From the IMG/VR virus record IMGVR_UViG_3300005253_000018, positions 1 to 49,225 of that record: a stretch of 49,225 nucleotides of DNA. One strand, written 5' to 3'. This document shows, piece by piece, positions 12,663 to 20,682 of this stretch (its first letter is position 1; each line of letters starts with the position of its first letter). Source of the stretch: a virus. Under the pieces are notes generated by a model. That model was not told where the DNA came from, did not search any database, and saw only the letters and a list, made by a program, of their open reading frames with translations. Both the position numbers and the translations under genes were made by a program.

Positions 12663-13091
12663 ATGAAGTACCATGAGCTATTCGATGCGTTCAAAGAAGC
12701 AACTGGTACACCTAAGACGGGCAGGAAAGATGACAGCATAGGTACTAAGCCGACGATACCATGCCCTGATGTGCCGGAGAGTGTGGTCCTAAAGAATTGC
12801 CTGGAGTGGCTACATAAAAGGGGCATCGTATGTGATAGGAATAATACCGGACTGATTGACGTGCGGGGCGGTAAAATGTTATTTGGCATCAAAGGTGCCG
12901 GCGATATTGTAGGGTGCCTTCCGAGTGGCCGTCACTTCGAGATCGAGGTAAAGCGTGGACGTGGTGGATCGCTGAGCAGTGGGCAGCAGAAAAGAAAAAG
13001 AAAGATTATGTCGAACAACGGAGTGTATTTGATCGTACATAGTGTAGGAGAGTTAGAAAAATTGTTAATGTCAATATTGAAAAGGAGATAA
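12663..13091 (+). CDS. VRR-NUC domain nuclease, 142 aa
   Basis: Residues 39-140 match the VRR-NUC variant of the PD-(D/E)XK nuclease fold: SVVLKNCLEWLHKRGI helix, GAGDIVGCLPSGRHFEIEVK with catalytic D81, E95 and K97, then GQQKRKRKIMSNNGVYLIV. Stand-alone VRR-NUC proteins in phages are thought to cut branched DNA and may resolve replication intermediates. An N-terminal 38-residue segment is phage-specific. It lies between the polymerase and the RecB-like nuclease. Confidence 0.9.
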   Translation: MKYHELFDAFKEATGTPKTGRKDDSIGTKPTIPCPDVPESVVLKNCLEWLHKRGIVCDRNNTGLIDVRGGKMLFGIKGAGDIVGCLPSGRHFEIEVKRGRGGSLSSGQQKRKRKIMSNNGVYLIVHSVGELEKLLMSILKRR

Positions 13092-13095
13092 TCAG

Positions 13096-13293
13096 GTGCT
13101 CACCACTAAGGACAAGCTGGAAAAAGAAGTTACTATTGGTGACATGGTGTGGTTAGAGACCAAGCTTGACATCTTTAAGGGTGGCTGCAACTACTACGCT
13201 GATATAGTAGAGGTTGATAGTGAACTAAAGTGTAGCGTAGAGGGTGTTATCTATGACTTTACACCCGATGAGATTGAACTTTTAACAGATTAA
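13096..13293 (+). CDS. Hypothetical protein, 65 aa
   Basis: GTG start 4 bases after the previous stop; the ribosome site is AAGGAGATAATCAG. The product shows a small beta-barrel look (VTIGDMVWLETKLDIFKGG then YADIVEVDSELKCSVEGVIY and a final DFTPDEIELL). Such sequences often fold as SH3-like or OB-like domains, but I do not recognise a family. Confidence 0.65.
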   Translation: MLTTKDKLEKEVTIGDMVWLETKLDIFKGGCNYYADIVEVDSELKCSVEGVIYDFTPDEIELLTD

Positions 13294-13302
13294 GGAGATA
13301 AT

Positions 13303-13527
13303 ATGGAACGTCCAGTAAGGTTATGCACAAAAGATGGACGCAAGGTTGGTAATGCCTTCTGCATAACATGGGTGGCCCGTAAGCCTTTGAAATACGAGGT
13401 CGAGACAGACTTTGGTAACACGCTGATGGTTACTGAGGAGGAGATGCTAGAATTGTGGCGGATCATGAACGACGAGCCGCTTATAACCTATGACCAATGG
13501 AAGAATAGCAAGGAGACGAAGCAATGA
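13303..13527 (+). CDS. Hypothetical protein, 74 aa
   Basis: ATG after AAGGAGATAAT. The product begins MERPVRLCTKDGRKVGNAFC and has a beta-rich first half followed by a helical end (EEMLELWRIMNDE). It overlaps the next gene by four bases (ATGA), so it is translated with the RecB-like nuclease. No family recognised. Confidence 0.65.
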   Translation: MERPVRLCTKDGRKVGNAFCITWVARKPLKYEVETDFGNTLMVTEEEMLELWRIMNDEPLITYDQWKNSKETKQ

Positions 13528-14651
13528 CACAGAATAAACGAGATCACTGGAAACTGTCAGCATCCTGGCTCAAGGCTTTGAAGTCTTGCCCGATGAGATG
13601 CTACTACAGCTACATCAAAGGTATACGTCCGATAGAAGAGACCGAAGCTTTGCGTATGGGAACGAATTGGCATGAGCTACTCGAAGTTTACAGCTTGAAT
13701 AACGATCTCGATGAGGCTGTCGATGCCCTCAACGTAGCATACGAAAACAAGCCGATGTCCAAGACACTGGAAGAGTGGGCTGCTGAACGTGCTAAGCTGG
13801 CGTACAGTTTATCAGGTTACATCTGGAACTACTCAGATGTGGATATGGAAGTCGTAGCCCGTGAGATTCCATTCTCTCTGAAGATTATCAACCCTGATAC
13901 TGGTGCTACCCTGCCCAACGTAGAGATCGTGGGTAAGATAGATAAAATCGTAAAGGTAGATGGCAAGTTTATGATCTGCGAGCACAAGTCCACGAGTAAA
14001 GATGTCAGTGATAGCTCACAGATGTGGGCACACTTACGACTCGACACGCAGACCACATTGTATCAGTATGCCGCGATGCAGTTGAAGATGTCCGGCGAGC
14101 TCGAGCAGTTCGGCATCGGCAAGGATGCTGAGCTAAGTGGTGGACTCTACGATGTATGGCGTAAACCTACGATCAGTCCTAAGATGCTGACTCAGGGTGA
14201 TAGTAAGAAGTTCTTGGAAGATGGCATGTATATGGGTCAGGAGTTTTTTTCCGTACGTATTAAAGATGAGATCAGCGTGGATAGTACACTCGTCGAGTAT
14301 AAACCTGGAGCTAAAGAGGGTACCTTCGCCATCCGCGAGACTGCCGAGATGTACGGTGCCCGGTTGCTGCATGACATCACAGAACGACCAGAGCATTACT
14401 TCGCACGTAAGCCGCTGAATAGAAGCGTCGCTGATATGAAACGGCTGGAGCGTGAACTGTATAGCATCTACCAGAATGCCAGGACCATGAATAAGAACGA
14501 CTCGTGGTATACCTGCGAAGATCAGTGCGAGGCAACGTTCCACTGCTCGTATATTCCGATCTGTTATAATAATGTTAACGTGGATGAATATCTGCCAGAA
14601 GGGTTTAAGAATATCAAAGAGGAAAAGAAAGATGCAGAAAGTAAAGCTTGA
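13524..14651 (+). CDS. RecB/Cas4-like PD-(D/E)XK nuclease, 375 aa
   Basis: RecB-family exonuclease fold: an N-terminal SCPMRCYYSYIKGI block, H50 (GTNWHELLE), D140 (VGKIDKI) and E153-x-K155 (CEHKST), then QTTLYQYAAMQL. The end carries a cysteine group (C-EDQ-C-EATFH-C-SYIPI-C) which, with C22, has the layout of the iron-sulfur cluster of Cas4/AddB-type nucleases. Phage members process double-strand ends for recombination and often sit next to a Sak4 or Redbeta-like protein, as here. Confidence 0.88.
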   Translation: MTQNKRDHWKLSASWLKALKSCPMRCYYSYIKGIRPIEETEALRMGTNWHELLEVYSLNNDLDEAVDALNVAYENKPMSKTLEEWAAERAKLAYSLSGYIWNYSDVDMEVVAREIPFSLKIINPDTGATLPNVEIVGKIDKIVKVDGKFMICEHKSTSKDVSDSSQMWAHLRLDTQTTLYQYAAMQLKMSGELEQFGIGKDAELSGGLYDVWRKPTISPKMLTQGDSKKFLEDGMYMGQEFFSVRIKDEISVDSTLVEYKPGAKEGTFAIRETAEMYGARLLHDITERPEHYFARKPLNRSVADMKRLERELYSIYQNARTMNKNDSWYTCEDQCEATFHCSYIPICYNNVNVDEYLPEGFKNIKEEKKDAESKA

Positions 14652-14841
14652 TAACAATGGTGATATAGTTGATACCAGTAATGAGCGTATCATCCTTTGT
14701 TGTAACGGAACTGGAGCATTCTGTAACACGGACTGTGCAGCATACAGCGAGGGTACCAGAGTTATAGATAATGAGGGTACACGTGCTAAAATAGCAAACT
14801 GTAACGCGTTCAAATTTACGATAGGAGAACTACAATTATGA
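14632..14841 (+). CDS. Small Cys-rich protein, 69 aa
   Basis: ATG 14632 lies inside the last codons of the nuclease gene, with GAGGAAAAG as ribosome site. The product has cysteines in ILCCNGTGAFCNTDC and at NCNAF and a regular beta character, which suggests a metal-binding domain. Co-transcription with the nuclease and the ATPase (4-base overlap) argues for a recombination accessory, but no family is recognised. Confidence 0.6.
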   Translation: MQKVKLDNNGDIVDTSNERIILCCNGTGAFCNTDCAAYSEGTRVIDNEGTRAKIANCNAFKFTIGELQL

Positions 14842-15743
14842 ACACAACCAAAGCACCACCACCAAATTCAGTATCAAAAAAAGGACCACCGGCTAAGCCA
14901 ACAGTGAAGTCCTTGCCCCCGAAGAATAAGGAGAAACTCAGGCCCAAGAAAACGTTTAGCGTATCCAGTTGGAACAGTGATGGAGAAGGTAAACGGGTCG
15001 GTATCGTAGCTGATTCTGGCCTGGGCAAGACTACACTCGCGAGCACGGCACCTACGCCAGTGTTCGTTGGGCTCGACGAGGGTGGGCGTGAGATTAAAAA
15101 CCCATTTACCGGTGAGGACCTGAAGTATATCGCTGGTGTCGAAGATTACTACGATGTCAAGCAGGTTATGAAAGATCACAGCTTGTTCAAGGACTATGAG
15201 ACAGTAGTGGTCGATACTGTTACGATGGTCGAGTCCGTGTCGATACCTTGGATCGTAGAAAATATCAAGACCGAGAAGGGTGCCACTGTTGAAAATATTA
15301 TAGCCTATGGTTATAATAAGGGCTTTCGTCATGTCTATGATACATTTGCTAGTTTCTTACGCAGTGACTGTGATAGCCTGATCCATGCTGGTAAGAATGT
15401 AATCCTAATTGGCCAGAGTACCCAAGCTAGAGTTGCTAATGCTGCCGGTGAAGATTTCATACGTGATGATGTGAGACTTCAGCATCAGAAAGAATGGTCC
15501 AACTTAGCACAATTTAATGAGTGGGCCGATCATATCCTGCGTATCAGGTATGTCGATATGATCGTAGACGATAAGAAGGTAAGTGGTACCACAGAGCGTG
15601 GTATATTCTTCAAGCCTGAGTTGCACTACTTTGCCAAGTCTCGAACGATAAAACTTGATGGTGATTACATACCGTATGAGTCACCCGAGGACAACACTCT
15701 GTGGGATATTCTGTTTCCTGACACAGCGGAGATACCGTTTTAA
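14838..15743 (+). CDS. RecA-like AAA ATPase, Sak4-type single-strand annealing protein
   Basis: A 301-residue P-loop protein. After a Pro/Lys-rich 45-residue start comes Walker A GIVADSGLGKTTLAS (K64-T65) and Walker B DYETVVVDTVTMVE (D126), then the sensor strand KNVILIGQSTQA. This arrangement, with a LDEGG strand between the Walker motifs, belongs to the phage AAA_24/Sak4 group of recombinase-like ATPases, which with an SSB protein anneal complementary strands. The next gene encodes a likely SSB. Overlaps the previous gene by four bases. Confidence 0.85.
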   Translation: MNTTKAPPPNSVSKKGPPAKPTVKSLPPKNKEKLRPKKTFSVSSWNSDGEGKRVGIVADSGLGKTTLASTAPTPVFVGLDEGGREIKNPFTGEDLKYIAGVEDYYDVKQVMKDHSLFKDYETVVVDTVTMVESVSIPWIVENIKTEKGATVENIIAYGYNKGFRHVYDTFASFLRSDCDSLIHAGKNVILIGQSTQARVANAAGEDFIRDDVRLQHQKEWSNLAQFNEWADHILRIRYVDMIVDDKKVSGTTERGIFFKPELHYFAKSRTIKLDGDYIPYESPEDNTLWDILFPDTAEIPF

Positions 15744-15779
15744 TACTAATTTTCAGAGTTTAATTTAAGGAGAATCAAA

Positions 15780-16562
15780 GTGCCAAAATGTGAACGAGAA
15801 GAATGGTTTAAAGCCATAATGACAGACGGTGGTGTGGGTACCACCAAGGAGAGCGAGCTACCCCAGATAGTAGGGTCGTTCTTAATGCAGGAATTGTACG
15901 ACGATACAAGCGGTACGTTTCAGGATTGTTCAGAGTACAATGAAACAATTACTGGTTATCTCGTGCTCGTAGGTAAAGAAGGTCAGGACCTGCTCAACTG
16001 CGATCAGGCTAAAAAAGTATTTGACTGGGATGGCCAGTCATTTGCCGACCTCGATGCCAAACTCATCGAAGCAGTTAATAATAAGCAGATTGTATTGATC
16101 CACTGCGAAAATGACACCTACAAGGACAAGACCAGCTTGAAAGTACAATGGATTGATACTGGTGATGCACAGCCAGGTGGCTCGATCAAGAAACTCGACA
16201 GCAGTGAGCTCAAGAAACTCGACGCTAGGTTCAAGAGAAAAGCCAAGCCTAAAGCTGCTACCGCTGCTAAACCTGCTGCTAAACCTGCTGCTAAGGCCAA
16301 GCCAACGACTCCTAAGAAACCAGTTACTCCTAAGAAAGCTGCACCGGCGAAGGCTGAAGCTGCACCAGGATCATGCAGTAAAGACGATGTTTGGGAGTTT
16401 GTATGCAACGAAGAGCTCTGGAATGAAGGTGTAACGATAGACACCGTGAGCGAAGCGTGGACTCAGGCTATCGAAGAGATGGGACCTGATGAGGATAAGT
16501 TCTCAGTCGAGGACTGGTTCGTAATCAGGGACGCTATCTGCAAAAAAGTATTTGCATTCTAA
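15780..16562 (+). CDS. Putative single-stranded-DNA-binding protein with KPA-rich linker, 260 aa
   Basis: GTG start after AAGGAGAATCAAA. Residues 1-150 look like an OB-fold (GYLVLVGKEGQDLLN, KQIVLIHCENDTYKDKTSLK). Residues 154-198 are a Lys/Pro/Ala linker (AAKPAAKPAAKAKPTTPKKP) and the end is a small acidic helical domain. The place directly after a Sak4-type ATPase matches the usual SSB partner. An acidic C-terminal domain on an SSB is a common protein-docking device. The linker DNA contains a 12-bp repeat (AAACCTGCTGCT twice). Confidence 0.72.
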   Translation: MPKCEREEWFKAIMTDGGVGTTKESELPQIVGSFLMQELYDDTSGTFQDCSEYNETITGYLVLVGKEGQDLLNCDQAKKVFDWDGQSFADLDAKLIEAVNNKQIVLIHCENDTYKDKTSLKVQWIDTGDAQPGGSIKKLDSSELKKLDARFKRKAKPKAATAAKPAAKPAAKAKPTTPKKPVTPKKAAPAKAEAAPGSCSKDDVWEFVCNEELWNEGVTIDTVSEAWTQAIEEMGPDEDKFSVEDWFVIRDAICKKVFAF

Positions 16563-16574
16563 AAGATCACGTGG

Positions 16575-16611
16575 TCCTGGGTAGTATATATACTTCCCAG
16601 GATCGTATTTT
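16575..16611 (+). terminator. Intrinsic terminator of the recombination operon
   Basis: TCCTGGG (16575-16581) pairs with CCCAGGA (16596-16602), and the interior AGTATATATACT is itself palindromic, giving a very long stem with one T-T mismatch. GTATTTTATTA follows. It lies 13 bases after the stop of the SSB-like gene. Confidence 0.75.
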
Positions 16612-16638
16612 ATTAACCCTTATTTAACAGGAGATATT

Positions 16639-16953
16639 ATGTCGTACGAAGATCAGGACAAAAAAGAAGATGACCAGTTGGATGGCAACAAGGCAAGTAA
16701 AAGGAGCTCTAAGAGCTTCGCGGTTGGCGGTGTCGGACAAGAAAAGCCCACGAGCGTAGAAGATGGTCACGCAACAGCATCTGAAGGGGCAGTTGAAGAT
16801 CAGTTTAAGGGAGAAGAGCCGGCTCAGTTCGATGACAGTGGCAACATCATTCTACTCGATCCTGATGAGCCAACGATGTCAGTAGTAGTAGCCAAGGTTA
16901 ATGCTATCGTACACATCTGCAATAAGATTATCAGGGTCTACAACAACAGCTAG
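16639..16953 (+). CDS. Acidic hypothetical protein, 104 aa
   Basis: ATG after CAGGAGATATT. The first 75 residues are low-complexity and acidic (MSYEDQDKKEDDQLDGNKAS, EDQFKGEEPAQFDDSGN), probably disordered, and the last 25 form a helix (VVVAKVNAIVHICNKIIRVY). The end sits directly before the primase-helicase start with no gap. It may be an adaptor for replication proteins, but no family is recognised. Confidence 0.7.
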   Translation: MSYEDQDKKEDDQLDGNKASKRSSKSFAVGGVGQEKPTSVEDGHATASEGAVEDQFKGEEPAQFDDSGNIILLDPDEPTMSVVVAKVNAIVHICNKIIRVYNNS

Positions 16954-19233
16954 ATGTCACAAAAACCAAAAGCAGCATTAGCCGATCAGCATGACACATA
17001 CCGGGGCAATATGTTCCCCGGTATGTTTGTCTTGCTATCTGAACAACTGGGGGTCAGCGAGGAATCGCTTGTCCGACTGGGCTTGGGGTACAATCCAGCT
17101 AGAAACTGCTGGGTTTTCCCTGAGCGTGATGCAACCGGTGAGATAGTAGGACTAACATACCGGGCCCACGATGGGTCGAAGTTTATGGAACCAGGTAGCA
17201 AGAGAGGACTGACTTATGCGTTCAACCAAGATTTTGAAGTTGGCGAACGGAGATATTCAAGTGGAAAACACAACTGGATTAGAGTCGCCGAGGCTGGTGT
17301 GCTATGTCCTGTCTGTGGACGACCCGATTGGTGCCTCGTGTCTCGGGACGATCCAGCAGACCCCGCAGCAGTTACCTGCACCCGGAATTCTGGAGGTTCT
17401 AAACGCGAACTCAAAAACGGTTATCTACACATACTTAAAGATTCCGGCAACCTTGGCGGCAGAGGTCGAGTCATCTGTGATTCAGAACTTCCTGTTCTCA
17501 TCGTCGAAGGTCAGACTGATACTGCGGCTGCTTTGGATATGGGTTTTGAAGCCGTTGGTAGACCTTCTGCTATCTGCAATACAAGCGAGCTTGAGAAAGT
17601 TGTCAACGGCAAAGACGTAATAATCATTGGGGAGAACGACGAGACCGTTGGCATCCCTGGCATGGAAAAAACGTTTATAAACCTGGAGGGTAAATGCAAA
17701 TCGGTAATTAAGATTCTGCCGCCTGATGGATCGAAAGATTTACGGTCATGGAAAAACCGATTCGATCTCACTGCCGATCAGTTCCTTGAGTACGTAGAAG
17801 AACACGGTGATAAAGGCGTACCCTCTGATATACTACCTGATGCTACTGGTATAACAATCGCAAAGGCATGGATACAACGAGAGCGTACAGTGGATGGATA
17901 CCCGACAGTGCGTAGTTATAAAAATACGTGGGTAGAGTTTAATGATGGTAAGTATAAGCTCGTAGAAAAGGAGATTCTACGTGGTGAGGTCTATAGATTC
18001 TTGGACGATAAATTCTATGTCAATGAGACTAAGCAGGTAAAAGAGATCGTACCGTTCAAATCCAGTAGCAGGTTGGTATCGGACGTGCTCGACGCTTTGT
18101 ATTACTTTGGCCCGATAACCAAGGACCCACCGCTATGGCTAAAGCATAATCGCAGTTTACCTAACCCAGTCGATCTGATACCATTTAAAAATGGCATACT
18201 CGACGTAAGAAAGTATCTGGATGGCGAGATCGAACTGTACGATACCACACCGAACCTGTTTACGTTTACCGCGATACCTTATGAGTTTAATCCCGATCAG
18301 GAATCCTCGATGTGGCTGGATTATCTCGACGATATATTCGATGGTGACGAAGAGAAGATAAATCTGCTTCAAGAATGGTTTGGTTATAACCTGGTTCCTG
18401 ATATGAGCTACGAGAAATTGATGATGTTTATAGGCCGGCCACGTTCGGGTAAAGGTACTGTGCTTCATGCACTTTCAGCTATGCTGGGCAACGAGCAGGT
18501 GTGCAGCACAAGTTTTAAGTCTCTGTGTGGGGATTTTGGATACGAGCCACTGATCGGGAAGTTAGCTGCTTTGCTGGGCGATGCTAAGGTTCCACGCAGT
18601 GCTGATTCTGCTCAGGCCCTGGAAAAGATATTGCAAATAACTGGTGCTGATCCGGTAGGAGTGAATCGCAAAGGGGTACGAGCTCTGCCCCAGGTATACC
18701 TGTCATGTCGATTCACAATGGCGATGAACTTGCTGCCAAACCTACCGGATCAGGCCAATGCTCTGGAACCACGTACTAATCTGATATACTTTAGCAACAG
18801 TTATATAGGTAGAGAGGACCGGACTTTAAAACGTAGGCTACAGAATGAGGCATCGGCTATAGTTCCCTGGGCACTGGAGGGCCTTAGACGGCTCAGGACG
18901 ACCACGGAGTTTACTGTCCCTGAGACATCGGCTAAGACAATGGATGATCTCAGAACCATGACCACACCTGCTTATAGCTTCGTAAAGGAATGTTGTGTTG
19001 CTGAGGGTGAGAACCTGGTGGTACAGCAGGATCAGGTATTTGATGCGTGGGTGGTGTTCTGTGCCAGTCGTAATATGCGAGCCGGATTTAGGCCGTCGTT
19101 TTCTCAAATGCTAATGAGCGTGTGTCCTAATGTGATGACGGATACTATTATAGATAAGAACCGGAGCATACCCGTGTATCGGGGTATAGAATTGTGTGAG
19201 TGGGTTGTTAAAGAAGTTTTAGGGAGGCCATAA
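16954..19233 (+). CDS. TOPRIM primase fused to SF3 (D5-like) helicase, 759 aa
   Basis: Residues 110-145 carry cysteine ligands (CPVCGRPDWC and AVTC), a zinc-finger-like element. A TOPRIM domain follows (LPVLIVEGQTDTAAALD with E185, IIGENDE with E227). The C-terminal half is a superfamily 3 helicase with Walker A FIGRPRSGKGT (G494, K500), a D5-like upstream domain (LIPFKNGILDVRKY, FNPDQESSMWLDYLDDIF) and FTMAMNLLPNLPD motif C. One polypeptide would prime and unwind. It is the core of replication with PolA at 10493. Its first base follows the preceding TAG directly. Confidence 0.95.
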   Translation: MSQKPKAALADQHDTYRGNMFPGMFVLLSEQLGVSEESLVRLGLGYNPARNCWVFPERDATGEIVGLTYRAHDGSKFMEPGSKRGLTYAFNQDFEVGERRYSSGKHNWIRVAEAGVLCPVCGRPDWCLVSRDDPADPAAVTCTRNSGGSKRELKNGYLHILKDSGNLGGRGRVICDSELPVLIVEGQTDTAAALDMGFEAVGRPSAICNTSELEKVVNGKDVIIIGENDETVGIPGMEKTFINLEGKCKSVIKILPPDGSKDLRSWKNRFDLTADQFLEYVEEHGDKGVPSDILPDATGITIAKAWIQRERTVDGYPTVRSYKNTWVEFNDGKYKLVEKEILRGEVYRFLDDKFYVNETKQVKEIVPFKSSSRLVSDVLDALYYFGPITKDPPLWLKHNRSLPNPVDLIPFKNGILDVRKYLDGEIELYDTTPNLFTFTAIPYEFNPDQESSMWLDYLDDIFDGDEEKINLLQEWFGYNLVPDMSYEKLMMFIGRPRSGKGTVLHALSAMLGNEQVCSTSFKSLCGDFGYEPLIGKLAALLGDAKVPRSADSAQALEKILQITGADPVGVNRKGVRALPQVYLSCRFTMAMNLLPNLPDQANALEPRTNLIYFSNSYIGREDRTLKRRLQNEASAIVPWALEGLRRLRTTTEFTVPETSAKTMDDLRTMTTPAYSFVKECCVAEGENLVVQQDQVFDAWVVFCASRNMRAGFRPSFSQMLMSVCPNVMTDTIIDKNRSIPVYRGIELCEWVVKEVLGRP

Positions 19234-19234
19234 G

Positions 19235-19399
19235 ATGCTATACTTAGAGTATCACAGTTTAGATCAGTGTAGATGGGACGCTTGGATATTTCATGCCTGG
19301 AGCTTCCGTAACAGATTTGGTTTCAATGAATGTGGCCTGAGAATATTCGACTGGGCTATTTCTAATTTTAAAGAGAACAAATCTAACTCGGGGGCGTAG
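19235..19399 (+). CDS. Small aromatic-rich protein, 54 aa
   Basis: ATG one base after the primase-helicase stop, with AGGGAGG at 19221-19227 as ribosome site. The product is rich in Trp, Phe and His (LDQCRWDAWIFHAWSFRNRF then GFNECGLRIFDWAISNF). This looks like a small folded domain that resembles duplicated W-x-x-x-x-F segments. Family unknown. Confidence 0.6.
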   Translation: MLYLEYHSLDQCRWDAWIFHAWSFRNRFGFNECGLRIFDWAISNFKENKSNSGA

Positions 19400-19406
19400 T
19401 ATAGAT

Positions 19407-19649
19407 ATGGATATTATAACAACCTTAGTAGCAGCCATAAAAGAACAGGAAGCGTCCTCTAAAAAGAACGTGGATAATCTAAAGCATCAGCTTGATTGTG
19501 AACTGGATAAACAGATGGTACCTTTTGGCAAGATAAAGACTATTCTAAGATTACTAGGTTCACATAGTTCACATAGTTCACATAGTTCTTCAACCACTGC
19601 GTATCAGTTGGTACAAATGATCGAGGCCGACTTAATTAAAGGAGCGTAG
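19407..19649 (+). CDS. Hypothetical protein with HSS tandem repeat, 80 aa
   Basis: The product has a coiled-coil-like first half (MDIITTLVAAIKEQEASSKK) and a three-fold HSS repeat (SHSSHSSHSSS, residues about 52-62) followed by TTAYQLVQMIEADL. The repeat is encoded by three perfect 9-bp units. The linker-like repeat separates two helical parts. Ribosome site is weak. Function unknown. Confidence 0.62.
   Translation: MDIITTLVAAIKEQEASSKKNVDNLKHQLDCELDKQMVPFGKIKTILRLLGSHSSHSSHSSSTTAYQLVQMIEADLIKGA
19559..19585 (+). repeat. 9-bp tandem repeat, three copies
   Basis: TTCACATAG occurs three times without change (19559-19567, 19568-19576, 19577-19585), followed by a partial TTC. It keeps the reading frame and encodes Ser-His-Ser. 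Such a unit can gain or lose copies without breaking the gene. Confidence 0.9.
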
Positions 19650-19657
19650 TAGATAAT

Positions 19658-19897
19658 ATGAAAGATAGAGAAAAGTTTAGAAAATATCGGGGGGCCAAGC
19701 ACACGTGCTATTCTAAGAATAAAAAGAACGCCTGGGTTATACGAGAGAAAACTTACTGGCTATGTAATAGTATATTCTGGAGTTTTGTCCTGGGGCTAGT
19801 GATCTTAGCATTATGTATACTATTATCAGGATGCTCCCAGGAAATGGGATCACGATATGAACTTCATATCATAGATTTAGTGGAGATACTGCAATGA
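19658..19897 (+). CDS. Small membrane protein with lipobox-like Cys, 79 aa
   Basis: The basic N-terminus (MKDREKFRKYRGAKHTCYSK) is followed by one long hydrophobic helix (SIFWSFVLGLVILALCILL) ending LLSGC, which resembles a lipoprotein box, though the signal would be unusually far from the start. The remainder is 24 residues. It overlaps by 4 bases with the papain-fold hydrolase at 19894, so a role in the same process, perhaps lysis, is possible. A spanin-like or membrane-anchor function is a guess. Confidence 0.6.
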   Translation: MKDREKFRKYRGAKHTCYSKNKKNAWVIREKTYWLCNSIFWSFVLGLVILALCILLSGCSQEMGSRYELHIIDLVEILQ

Positions 19898-20682
19898 GCA
19901 AGTACCCACCGTTAGATGTGGAGAGGATTACCAGGGAACTGTATAGCCCGTTTCCTGCTGATATACCAATTAGGATAAAAAACTGGACATCAATTTACAA
20001 ACCGGAGGCCAAAATAATGAGCAAATTCATGGATAAACTATTGAAGCGTAAACGCGAGAAGATCGTGCCATACGAAGAGATCAGAGACTCGCTTCAGACT
20101 TTCGACATAATTAACTGCGTACCATCAGGTGGATTACTGGGATGGCTCTGGGCTCTGATAGGCCACACTGCCATGGTCTATGTATGCAAAGCTACCAGTC
20201 AGGTTATGGTGTACGAGTCCACGCAGACAGGCCGCGGGGATAATAAATCAGGTGTTCAACTTCGTCCGATGCGAGAGTGGGTGGAGAACTATAAGGGTAA
20301 GATTTATATCAGCCAGACCGAGATCATCGGTGATACTCTACGCTGCATAGCGGAAGATAGATGCGGGTGTCATATCAGAAAGTATCGCGGCACGGCATAT
20401 CCGAACCTGAAGAAAGCCAAGGGTCTGTGGTTTGTCATCAACTCTGCTATCGACTTACCGTTCGATACAGGACTAGAAAATCCTGATGTAGACTTCTGGT
20501 TCTTCTGTACGCATTTAATCGGTGACGTATTCAGGTGGTGCCTGCTTATCAGTGATGCTTATAAACTTAACCCGGCGGAGTTAGAACCTGATGATACCAG
20601 GAAAAACTTTTATGGAGTGAGCAAGTTTGAGAAGAGCATGAGGCCAAGTGTGAGTTCTAAAGTAGAGATTAGGATTAAATAA
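19894..20682 (+). CDS. YiiX-like permuted papain-fold (NlpC/P60-type) hydrolase, 262 aa
   Basis: The order is that of permuted NlpC/P60 proteins such as YiiX: a small N-terminal part, GHTAMVYVC with catalytic-type H91, a VYES strand with E108, then a late WFFCTHLIGDVF with C205 and H207. These enzymes hydrolyse amide or ester bonds in cell-wall or lipid substrates. The start ATG overlaps the preceding membrane/lipoprotein gene by 4 bases. It may be the lysis enzyme, as no other endolysin is evident, or an envelope-modifying enzyme. Confidence 0.68.
   Translation: MSKYPPLDVERITRELYSPFPADIPIRIKNWTSIYKPEAKIMSKFMDKLLKRKREKIVPYEEIRDSLQTFDIINCVPSGGLLGWLWALIGHTAMVYVCKATSQVMVYESTQTGRGDNKSGVQLRPMREWVENYKGKIYISQTEIIGDTLRCIAEDRCGCHIRKYRGTAYPNLKKAKGLWFVINSAIDLPFDTGLENPDVDFWFFCTHLIGDVFRWCLLISDAYKLNPAELEPDDTRKNFYGVSKFEKSMRPSVSSKVEIRIK

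Noticed and set aside
14133-14813. 226-codon frame on the - strand
   Set aside because: It lies antisense to the RecB-like nuclease, which has clear catalytic motifs; the frame has no domain and no ribosome site.
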